A program made the translations under genes and the position numbers. A model generated the notes under the pieces. The model had not been told where the DNA came from. It saw only the letters and a program-made list of their open reading frames with translations, and ran no database searches. Source: Edolisoma coerulescens (Eukaryota > Chordata > Aves > Passeriformes > Campephagidae). From it: DNA of 64,000 nucleotides. Positions 12,201-24,200 of this stretch are shown here, piece after piece; the stretch's first letter is position 1, and each line of letters begins with the position of its first letter. The DNA lies in the NCBI GenBank assembly GCA_013397115.1, contig VWZW01006255.1, positions 752,899 through 816,898 on the forward strand, in the 5' to 3' direction.

Positions 12201-15200
12201 TAAGAGCTGTGTTTTTTTAATGGTCGTTCACTTTTAGGCTCAAGAGGGGCCTGATTCAATTTGTGGTTAAGCTGCCTGGAAATCAGTGATAAAATTAAAT
12301 CTGCATCATTCAACACCATCTCATCAGGAAATCTGAAATCTATTCCTCAGCCCAATGTTCCATGCAAAACCTGTATGAATCAGCATGTTTATTTCTGATG
12401 CCTGCTATTATTTTTCTGGGATCTGAGTGACAGAATTGTAAACAAACATACAATGGGATTGTTTCTCTTTTCAAAAGAGAAGAATGGAATGGAACTCCTT
12501 GTACTGGTGGCTGGGCCAGCCTTTAGCCAGCCTGTAGTGAAACTGCTGCTTATATTGCATTTCGGTGTTTGTAATGCTTTTGAATGGCGTTTTTATTTTT
12601 TTTAAACCTTAAAATAGCTTCAAAGTTGAATTTTTCTATGCACAAAGTAAAAATAACTTTCAACTTCTTTAAATTCAATCTAGAAGTTTGTTATCCAGAT
12701 TGAAAGATGAGATCCACAACCAGAAATTTCTGAATGTGTTTCTGAATCGTTAGCTCCTGTAAGGTTAATTGCTCTACACTCCTTCCTCTAGCAATACTTG
12801 CTTCTGTAAGAGCCCTGGGTACATCTGTACTCACAGTACAGAACAGCAGAACATGTGTTCTACTGCTCTTCCAACAGTAAAAACTAACTCTAAATGTTTA
12901 GTGCAGAGTTTTTCTATCTGTAAAAAGACTATTTGGATCATTTTGTCACTTAAAACACAGAGCTGGGGAATGTGAAGGTACTTAAAGAATACTGGGATTA
13001 TCCCTTTATGTGAAGAATCCTGCTTTTTTTTAAATATTAGGAATGAGATCTTGGTGTTGCAATGGATAGTTCTGTGGAATCAGCTTAAGACAGGAGCAAA
13101 TCCTTACCTGAGAACTGGGAGGAAAAAAGAGAGAGAATATGCTTACTATTAGCTGCATGATAAATATTCGTCTTCACATGCCATGCAACTTCACAAACCT
13201 AAAGGTCCAACTGCTTGATGATAATGCTGTTCATATTTCATGGTTTTAAGATTTACAATCTTCATCATAGGAAGTGGTTTTGTTTATAGGACTTCCAAGA
13301 ATGCAAGAGCACTGGAAAACTTCCTTTTAGTGGTGAATTACATTTCAGTGTTATAATTTGTCACCTATACAAAAAATTTCCATGCTAACTTGCTTATGTC
13401 ATAAAATATAAGGAAGGCTAAAAGGAACTTTGGTTGTAAGTTCCAAACTTTTGTGACAGATTACTTTGTCCAGCATTACTTTATCCATTAAAAACATTTG
13501 CCTGACAAAATTAAATAAAATAGTTTTAGATCAATATCAGGTGCTGTTTCAGAGATACAAGGAGTATGTGCAGTTTGCTACTGGATATAGTAAATACAAT
13601 GTCCTAGTTGATGGTAGCTGTAATCATTCCCTCAGTTCATTAAGTCAAGAAAGAAGTGAGTAAAATGTCCTCTGTAATATCTTCACTATGAGGGTGGTGA
13701 AGCATTGGAACAGGTTGCCAGAGAAGTTGTGGGTATCCCATCCCTGGAAGTGTTCAAGGCCAGGCTGGATGGGGCTCTGAGCAACCTGGTCTAGTTGTGG
13801 TATCCATGTGAGACGGTTTCTGAGGTCCCTTGCAACCCAGACCATTCTGTGATCTTCTGATTAGCTGAATTTCACTTAGTCAAAGCTTTAGTTACTAAGG
13901 TAGAGATACACACCCGTATATTGCAGAATGTAACTTTCTCTGTGTTTAGGTTGCACTGCAATTGCCAAATACTGCAAAATGACTTTTCAGTCTTCAGGAG
14001 TGGTAGGAATTAAAATCTATTTATGTAACCAATTATGTCTGTGGCACATGAATCCTAATAAAGACTCTTAATGCCAATGCTCCAACAGCTTTCAGTGAGT
14101 GTCCTATGAAAACACTACATTTTTCTGTGTTGAGAGTTTGTTTTTCTCTTTAGGTGAACAGTGTTTGCTTAGAAGAAGTTACTCATGAAGAAGCAGTGAC
14201 TGCCTTAAAAAACACATCTGACTTTGTTTATCTGAAGGTTGCAAAACCCACCAGCATGTTTATGAATGACAGTTATGCCCCTCCTGACATCACAAACTGT
14301 AAGTTCATCTTATCTTTCTGATTTAATTAATTTTCCCTTAAGGCTTTAACATATTTCATTTTTAGTATTTTAACTGTTTCAAGGTTTTAAAAATTATATG
14401 GGGCAAAAATCTGATATATGTTGATAAATGAGGAAAATTATATATTATACAGAAGAACATCCTGTAGCTTGTATACTGAAAAGACAGCAGCAGTGGGGCT
14501 CCAGGTGTGTTTTTGTGGCTGTCATGGCCGAGTCCTGGAGACTCAATCTTACTCATCACTAGCTGACGAGTACAAGGAGAGAGAACAAGTGCCTCATGCT
14601 CTTGGGGGCTGTGAAGAGTAGGAAGCAATTCACTGTGAGGGTGTTCAGTGTCCTGTAAACTGAGCAAAAGACAATAGTGTTTCAGCTAGAGGTTAGTGAT
14701 GCTCTGACATTTTTCCTGTTTTCTTGGTTTTTCATGAGCTTGCATATATGTGAATAAACTGACCTGTGAGGATGGGAAGTTCTTGCTCTGGTGCCTGTCT
14801 GTGAATACGTTAAAAAATTCCATGTTAACTTGCTTGAAATCTGACTTCAGTTTTGACATAATTGTTGACAATTCAAATGGAAAACCAGCAAATGCTGTAT
14901 TAAAAAGTAGTTACAAGAATTTCTTGTTGACACAAGGGTACTACTGACAAGAGTATTTTCAAAGTTAAACATACAAATCCAGAAAGTTCAGGGTTGAACT
15001 ACAATGTAAAGAAATATTTGAGTTGAGTATACTTCAAGAGGGCTATTATCATTTAGTGGTTGGAGAAAGGGAAGAGAATGATATAACTGTATCTTCCCAA
15101 GACTAAGTAGACTGACTTTTCTGGATGACCAGCTTTACTCATGTAGTCACATGAAATGCTTCTAGGGGAGAGTTATTGTAGGTATTGCTTTGTTTCCTGC

Positions 15201-18200
15201 CATTAGAAATGTGTAAATAATATGTAGCACTGATCTGTTTAGATACTACTTCATATGAAAAAAAAGGAGCACTTTGGGACTGAAAGATGTAATTGAAAAC
15301 AGTATGCAAAGAACAGCAAACAAAAGTGCAGCACAACAGAGGACTGAAGTACCTTATAATCCCATCATTTATTGCCAATAGCTACAGTATCTTAAAATCT
15401 ATTTGTAAGCTTATTGAATTACAATTTGGAGGTAATTAGGTTTTATCTCCACTGTGTGTTATTAGAAGGATGCTCTTGAAGGCTCCATTCTTTGACATAT
15501 CTAATTTTCAGCCTCCGCTGATTCTTCCCCAGTTTTCTACCCATAGATATTATGGTTAGAGAGCAGCCATTTTCCCTTAATGTATCTAGGTTGTTCAATA
15601 ACCTTTCCCACTGTTTCCTTGGAAAGTAGACTTCCTTGTCTCTTTCCCTATAACTGGCCTTTTCATATATTTCACCATGAATTCACATTTTTTGGGACAG
15701 AGAAATCTGATCTGTACATAGTGTTCCCGGTAATGTTGCAGTAATGCAGTTACACTGCTGTGGATTGGGATGTGACGAACACTGAAGTATCTCATCTCTT
15801 ACTACTGCACCTTGACTCAATCGTTGGAATATTTGCTTTATTAATCTTTTGTGGGGACAAAGGCAAAACTTGTAGAAAGTTTGAGGGGAGGAAGGTAGAG
15901 AAGGAGCTGATTCCTGATAATTTTCCCAGTCCTAATAAATCAATGACACTGGCAAAGGTGGCCCCTGGTCGTTGGACCTCTTGTCTCAAATGGTGGATGA
16001 ACTGGAGACTCAGTTCATTGAAGGTAATTGTATCATAACATGGAGCCATAAGAGAGACAGTGACATCTTCAAGAATACCTTCTCACCATGTCCATTGGCT
16101 GGACAGCTCAGGAAAGTTCTGTCAAGGGTAATCCCACAGGAGTGCCATGAGGATGTCCACTGCCATCTTGCCTTGAGTCCTTAATTTCTCGGTGAGCATG
16201 ACTCAGTGTCACATCCATTACCTGGAGATAAATGGCCTGGTCCCACATGTAGGCTCATTTTGTTCCATTACCATCCTCCCTCCAGAGTTTCTCTCCTTTT
16301 GCTGTCCCTCTAAGTGTGGTTTGAGAGATGGTGGCATTCTGTGCAGCCCAGTATCCCATCCTTTGTCGGAAGTGTCACTTCTATCCTTTTCCTGAGAAGT
16401 GAAAAGCCAATCTCCTGACCTTGTCATGTACCTCAAGCTCCAGCAGCTGCTTCTGCGAACCCTTCTCTTCCTACTCAAGCATTCTGAAAAAAATCATGGA
16501 AGTTTTTCTCAGATTCCAGGTGTCTTGTCTGTCTGTTTTTGTCCTTTAGTGACCCTTGAAAGGGGTTGTGGGCTGTCTGTACTTTTGAGTTTTGAGTTTT
16601 CTGAGTTTCGTTTCATTTAGCTACAGTTCCCTTCAGTTCTCCATCTGAAGATAACTCTGTTTTTCACTCTTTCTGGTAGACCAAAGAACATTCCTCTGCA
16701 AAGTGCTGCATTCTTTGCTGAACTGTAGCCTGTTTCTTTTCCTTTCAACAGGAAAACCTTTTCTACCCAAGGCTCCATGAGCTTGTGTCTCTGTTGATCA
16801 AAGTGCAGCTGGCTGTTACTGCAGCTGGTGCAGAGACTGAACCTACTGCCGGAATTTTGAACACAAAGCAGACCCAAAGGTCTTGCTGAGGTGTTTAATG
16901 ACTTAATTCCAGGAAATCAGTTTAGTCTTTTCCTCTGTCTTTCACTTATAAGAAACAACTGTGTGTGTCTGAGCTGCTAAATGCTATTTTTCTAATACCG
17001 GGCAGAAAAAAAGCTTTTCCAGTACCTCTCAGCATTTGCACATTTGCAACAGAAATCTCAAAGGGAGACATCAATCTCCTCAAAGGCTGTTTCTGCTTTA
17101 TAAAGGAGTATGATAACTGTGCAACCAGAAAGCCTCTGCTGTCTGTAAGAAGCTGCTCAGTTAGATAGAACTCTTACCAAAAAATGGTGGCACCTGTATG
17201 TAGTATTTTCTACTGCATTTAGCAGAGCAGCACAGGGCTCAAGAGCTTTAGATTAGGGATTCTGAAGTGCTTTTACCAGATGGCAGATATTAAAGAGGTA
17301 TTTTCTAGGATCACCTGGATTGTGAGTCAGTGTTGAAACAGTTACCAGGCTTCTTTCTTCACCTACTCACCTGCAGCTGTTTTGAGACATGTATTTGCAA
17401 TCCTCCTTCCTATTTCTGTCCATGAGAATCCTTTTTTCCAGGTTCTTAGGAGTTCAGTCCTACCATAAAGGAGAAGTAAGACGTGCACAGAGGCTCCCTG
17501 TGAACATGTCTATTACAAATGATGTTAAGGTAGAAACTCTGCTACTTGAGTCTATATGTAAACTGCTAACTTACACAACCCCCTTGGGAGGTTTTTTGTT
17601 TGCTTATTTTATTTCTGTGGGGTTTTTTTGAATTCTTATTTTATCAGAAATATCTAAAAGCACAGTGCACAGTACTTGGTACTGTGCAGAACATGCAGTA
17701 GATAGCTCACTGTGCTAACTTGTGTGGACATGGTAGTTAATTCAAAAGTCCAAATTCAGAATTTGGTTTGTCTTTGAGATTTTCCCTCTGGAACTGCTCT
17801 TGTTTAGTTATAGGGCTGCCTCACTTGCCCTGGTGATGGGGATTTAAAATGCAGAGCTAAGGACACTGAAGAACTGTTTGAGAAGCAGGTTCACAAATTT
17901 AAATGTCTAGGTTTTGTTCAAAAGCTGATTTCTTTTAGAACTCCTGTAGTAAAAGTGTCAGCCACAAAATAGCATGGCCTTGTCAGGTGGTCTGATGGCT
18001 CAAAAGAAGGGACCAAATAAGTTAGCATCTATATAGATAATTAAATCATTTGATATTTCCTTGGGGTTAGTGCCTTAGAATCAAGGGATATTTGATCAAG
18101 AGGTTTCTGAGATCTGATTTATGGCAGTATTTATTGGGAAGAGTACAGATGTTGTGCCAACACTGTGCACCTGGGGCTGAAAATTGACCTCTGTAGTTTG

Positions 18201-21200
18201 ATATTTATCAGAGTGAGTGAACATCTTCCAGCTGCCTGTGGGCGAAGTTAGTGTTGAAAATCTTGTTAAAGAAGAGTTCAGGCTGTTTGAGACCAGATAT
18301 TAAGCAGGGAGTGAATGTGGAAAAATAGCTGATGGTTCTGTGCTGTAGCTCTAGAGACTGGGATGTGTATGGGTGATGAAAGCTTGGCCACAGACCTGGA
18401 ACAGCTGATTGCTATGCCTGTTTCTATTGCTTCTGTGAGATTTTTCTTTTAGCTCTTGAGGTATGGATTGCCAGTCTAAACAGTCACTTTACAGCGATCT
18501 GCATTTTCTGACTCAAGAAGAATGCAATTAGGAAAGATTGTTCTTTCTGAGCACATTGCCCTCTGAGTGCTGTCACTCTCTGTCAGACTGAAAAATGAGA
18601 ACTTCCAGTATGGAAAACATGGAAATGCAACAGAAGTCCCTCCCCCCTGTTTATTGTGTGCAGAGGAGCAACAGCACTGTGGGTGGGGTGGTCTTGTGGC
18701 CTGAGCATTGGTGGCTCAGCTGATGTATGTGTGATAATCAGAGCCATTAGCCTGCTGCGGGGGTCGTATATCTGTGGGAGTGTAGACTGCCTCCGCCATC
18801 TATATGTAAATGGCGGGCATTAAATGGTTCCTGGAACTAATATCCAGTAATTTGTTTGTATAAATGCTTTTGAAGTTATTAAGTTGAAATATTACTAAGA
18901 AGGTGTAGTACTTGCTGTTTAAAACACCAACATTGCTGTGAAGTGCATGTAGTAGAATATCAGAGCCAGAAAAGTGGCTAAATGGTTTTTGAGAGAGAGG
19001 ACTTGCTTCCCATACAGGCCTCCTTTGAAGACGTTATCAATGATGCATTTTTGACTTCTAATTAATTTCCAAGTATTTTTTCCTTTGTGTTTTTGCGCGT
19101 TGGTACGGTATTTCCACCCTGCATTGAGAAATAAAATCCTGGAAGGTATGGAATAGTCACTTGCTTCACTAGACATTAATGCCTTATTTCTTAAATGGCG
19201 TAAGTACAGGAAGAGAATATGTAATAACAGTAAAAGACAATAACGTTTTAATTTTATTTCCCATTTTAGAGATTGTACTTGTGATTGGTGTCCTCAGTTT
19301 ACAGAAAATAGGAAAATAATAGGAAATCTTCCATTTTTTTTCTTTTTGTCTAGAACTGTCTTATGTGAAGGAGAGGGTGGATTTGGAAATGGAATTTCTT
19401 CTTAAGAGTCTGACTTTTCTTGTCAAAGCAAGTTGATTTTATGCATGCAAATTTCAGTTCATCCAAAAGACAGTTCCTCTATCAGCTCCATCAGTAATAA
19501 TATTTACCTGGAAATAGAAGTTTAGACCTCCTTTAGGATTCAAAAAGTGATAGCTTGCCTTTTATTTCTGTCATGTTCCTCATGAATATTCTTCAGCTAT
19601 AATTTCCATCTAAAACTGTTTCAGGAGAGCCTTTTCATGCCTTGTAGGTTTGCTTTCATAGCGCTGAGAACACCAGCCTTGAGAAAGGACCAGACTGTTC
19701 CAAGCAAGTAGCATATGTAAAACTCTATAAAGGATGTAGCCAGTGCTGTTGTGGAACAGTCCACAGGTCTGAAATAATAAACTGTCATATTGATTGATAG
19801 CTGACTTTTAGTTCCATGGTGAAAGGATAAAAATTTTTTTAAAATAAGGTCATGTAGTAGGTGGTGTGTGTTTCTGAACACAGTGCAGTTAAAAGCTTTA
19901 GGAACCTGAAAAACAATCAAATGAGAAGTACTGTATGACAATGAATATAGAATTTGTATCTAATTACTTCCTATAAAATATGCATCATTATGGCTGCCAT
20001 TGGCTTGTTAAAAGCAATTTCAAATTCATTTTGTGAAATGAGATAATTTAGTGTATGAACAGAATGTACAGAGTTGCTATACTGTGCAACAGTTGTTCAG
20101 GTTTTTTAATCAAAAACCATTTTCCTGTAGCTGGAAAAGAGCTCACAATGTCTTGCATTTCATTTTTTGTGCTTTAGCTTAAAAATTTTCTGAGAAAAAA
20201 TGAAATAACTGTATTTATGTGTGGTTTTGTTTTAAGCAAAAAGTGTGTACAATGGCATGGAAACAATAATGTATTAAAAAACATATATATTTTTAACTGG
20301 AAAGCAAATATTGCAATATGGTTTGGGAATCATTGTGTAAAATCTGTTGCTAAAATTCCAGTGTGACTAAAAAAGCCCAAGTTTTGAAATTGACAATTAG
20401 ATGTCCAAATCTCTTACCAGTGCACAGAAACTGTGTATTGTACTGGGACAGACAGAAGGTAGTGGGATCTGTAAGATCCTTGCAGGGAGTAGAAGAATGA
20501 AGGTGCAATGTGTGTGTGTTACTGCTGTTCTGAAAAACTGAATTAGGAATCGCATATGTTGAACAGTTCCTAATTTTTAGGGAATTTTCAGATGCAAATG
20601 CTTATGTTGATCATTTGGTTTTAGCAAAAGCAGCATTCTCTTTGCTTTAGAGCTCACGAAGCCAAGCAATGTGAGGGAGCTCCTTTCCGTCTGTTATAGA
20701 AGGGCATCAGGTACCTCTGTACTTCAGTTCTGAATTTTGCTGAAACCTCTTGTGTATCCACAATTATGATTTCCAAAAGTTCTGCACAGTCTCATGCAAG
20801 TAGCTGAGGGCTGGTGTGTCTGAATAGCACAATTACTTTATCAGCCAGTGCTTTTAAACTGCTGGAGCTGTTAATAGAGGATTTTAATGCTTGCTGAAAT
20901 GCTGAGTGTTGACCTGATGCGTATGCCATGTGAGAAATTTACTGCACACAGGTTTACTAGGAATCTAGAACAATACAGGCCCAACCCAGCCCAGACTGGG
21001 TGGTTTGAAAGATGGCTATTTAGCAAATATGTAGGGGGTGTGTGTGTGTGTATATATATATATATAAAAATACAATCATGTATATATATAGATATATATG
21101 TGTCTCGACAATACTCTTGATAAGTTTGTATATGATCCAAACTTTTCGATAATGGTTTAAAATGGAAAAAAAAAGGAGAATATGCAGATTGCTTCTGCAA

Positions 21201-24200
21201 TCTGTGTCATGTATGTTCAGTTAAAGAGCTTTGGGTTTAGTGTAAATCCTCAGAGGTCAGGTACCCCGTCAGATACAGCACGTAAGGGCAAAGAGAGTCT
21301 GGCAACTTTAATAATACTGAGTCTGTGAAGTGTCCCCACCCTTCATGTTTTAGCCTCAAAGTCTGAAGCACATGCGCGAGGAAAAACATTTCCAATTGTA
21401 GAACATGCTCTGTAATAGCAAACAGTGGTTATGACTGTGCCTTAATGAGCACTTAAAGTTGATGTGCCTAACTTGGAAATATCATGCACCTTCTTAATTA
21501 TTTATTGGAACAATTCTCCTGGTGTTGTAGAATATTTTCGATCAATTGTAATCATTAAGATGCAAAATTTCTCCTAGTATGTGTGTTGTGGTTCAGTTAA
21601 AACTTTGCTTCAGTCAAGTTAAAGACAGCTTTAAAACAGATAAATCTCCAGACCGTCCCCATGGGCTTCAACTATCCACAGTAACTGTTTCTAAAAAGGT
21701 TTTCTTTGAGACACAATCAAACTGAAAAATTTGCTTACTGGCTTAGTGAGGAGACCAGGGAATGTGCAGATTTAACACATTATTTTAGAACTATGATATT
21801 TACAATACATCATTTTAATTGCTGTAGTTTGTTTCTAGAAGAGGTCACTCCTTTGTTTCAATTCCTCCAGCTCTTTTTCTGTATTATCCTAATGTCTTTT
21901 CTTGTTTTCCTTCCCCCCCTGTGAAGCTTATTCTCAGCCAGTGGATAACCATATCACTCCATCTGCCTACCTGGGACAGTCCCTGCCCCCAGCATCACCA
22001 GGGCGATACTCACCAGTTCCTAAGGGAATGCTTGGAGATGATGAGATTACCAGGTAATGAATAACCAAAGCTAAGTGTCAAATTGATTAACCAGGGAAGC
22101 TCCAAGATGTGTTTGTGGGCAAAATACTAGTGAATGCTCTATTTTATTTCAAGAAATAGATGTTAGTTTTTTAACTCTTGTAAACATTGTTGTAAGGAGA
22201 AAACTAGGTATATTTATATGTGTATATGCACACACTTTATTTATCCATCCAGAAATAGCATTAAAAAGAGAAAGCCCTGCTTTGACAAAGAATGCTGCCT
22301 GCATTGACAGAGATTTTTAGGACGGCAGTATGAGCAGACCAGACATTTTCTTATTTTAAAGCAAGCGATGTTTGGGTCCTCCCTGCCCCTACGGACAAGG
22401 GCTTGTTTCGATGGATTCTAAATCCAGAAAGGCTGGAGAGCTCTTAATCCTTTCCCATTAACTGACTGTTCATTCCTTCAGTGATTCAGTAGATTGCATT
22501 AATCTTTTGTTCATCATTTTTGATAAAGGGAAGCTCTTGTAATTTTGTTGCCCTTCTGTTCTGCAAGTATAGGGATGTTATACTGCATTTTCAGTATGCT
22601 GTTGCTGAATTCTGTGTCACACCATCATCTGATATGGATAATGTCACTCAGATTCCGAGGCAGGGTCCACCCAGGATTGAAACCTAAGTGGCATAATGAA
22701 TTGGAGAATTGATTTTAGTGTAGTGGAAGGTAGGATATGTCTTTGTACTGATTTTTGTTAGGTAGACGTATAAGCCAAAATGATTCTGTCCTGTTAATAT
22801 CATTATGTTTTTATTGCTTTCCTTTAGAATTACTATAAAAGGCTGTTTTTAGATTTCTTTGGAAATGTAAGGGCTATTCAGAAAATGTTTAGATTTTCTT
22901 TAAATTACCTTCTCATATTGCACTCTCTCCATCCCAAAAAGAAGTTTAGAAATTTTGAGTGTTATTTTAAGAGACACTGCATCTTTCTGTTCTCTCATTT
23001 TTTCTGTTTTTGTTAATGTATTGGTGTGATCCAGAGCAATATATATAGATTTTCACAATGTCATTTATTTGTAATAGAATAGTGCTCTGAAGAAATGAAT
23101 ATAATAGTTGATAGGGGTGAAATGTAAGAATTTGACCTTAAGATGTCTTAATGGCTAGTACAAAAATTGAGTGATTTTTAAAGATTGGACTAGATGATAT
23201 TTTTTGTTTTGGAAAAAAAGCAGCTTCTTACTTTATCCTGTAAATTAATAATTAATGCCTCCAAATACTTAATGTCCATTAATTGTGCTTTAGTGCTCTC
23301 TAGTGATTTTTGAAATGCAGTGCACAGTTGCTCTGCTTTATTAGAAATGTCTTGCTCTGAGATCATTTTTTACTTCTATTAGATCGAGTAGCAGATTAGT
23401 AGATTTTTGGAAGGAGTCTTTCTCCATTAGAAGTTGACCAGCCTTATCAATATTTCTTCTTTCCTGCCCTCATTCAAGTTAGGAGGGGATCCTATGAAAA
23501 GGAGTGCAGCAACTTGGTTTAGTTTAACTTTTTCAATTGCTGTTGCTTCATTGAAATTGAAAATGTATTTGAGAATGTCACAACCTATACTGATGTTCTT
23601 GAACAATATGGAAAAGTACGAAGTAATGACATTTAGTGCTGAATAGAATTGCAGCATAATAGGAATTTGTTTATTTATTTATACATACATACTCGCAGAT
23701 TTCTTCAGTTCACCTAACAACAGGGAGGAGATTTTGTTTTGCATCTAGAAGCTTTTCTAATTGTTTATTTTACTTTTACTCATGTACAGTGACCAAGATT
23801 TCGTATTCCTTTCTTTTCCTTTAGGGAGCCTAGAAAGGTCGTCCTACATCGAGGATCAACCGGTCTTGGTTTCAACATTGTTGGAGGAGAAGATGGAGAA
23901 GGAATTTTCATCTCTTTCATCCTTGCAGGAGGGCCAGCTGACCTGAGTGGAGAGCTTAGGAAAGGAGATCGGATAATTTCTGTAGGATTCCTTGCTTCTA
24001 TTATTTAAACAGCAACAAAAGTTTCCCCCTCCCTGCATATTAATGCCAATTAATGATATACAAAGAATGTTATTTATTTGAGATAATGGAACAGATGCCA
24101 ATATACTTCCAAAATATCTTTGAGGACTTTAGTCTGCCTCAGTTTCTCATCTGCAACCTGATTAAAATAGCACTTCCCTCTCTCAGAGACATTCAGTAAA

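Larger units (their letters stand above)
14299..21926 (+). other. Large intron between PDZ2 and the PDZ2-PDZ3 linker exon (7.6 kb)
   Basis: The second-longest intron in the window. It contains coding-like but broken open stretches at about 15860-17165, a GC-richer motif-dense element at about 18610-18860, and a compound TG/TA microsatellite at 21039-21102. No complete gene, RNA gene or intact mobile element was recognised. The acceptor is ctgtgaag, preceded by a C/T-rich tract (ttttccttcccccc). Confidence 0.75.
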
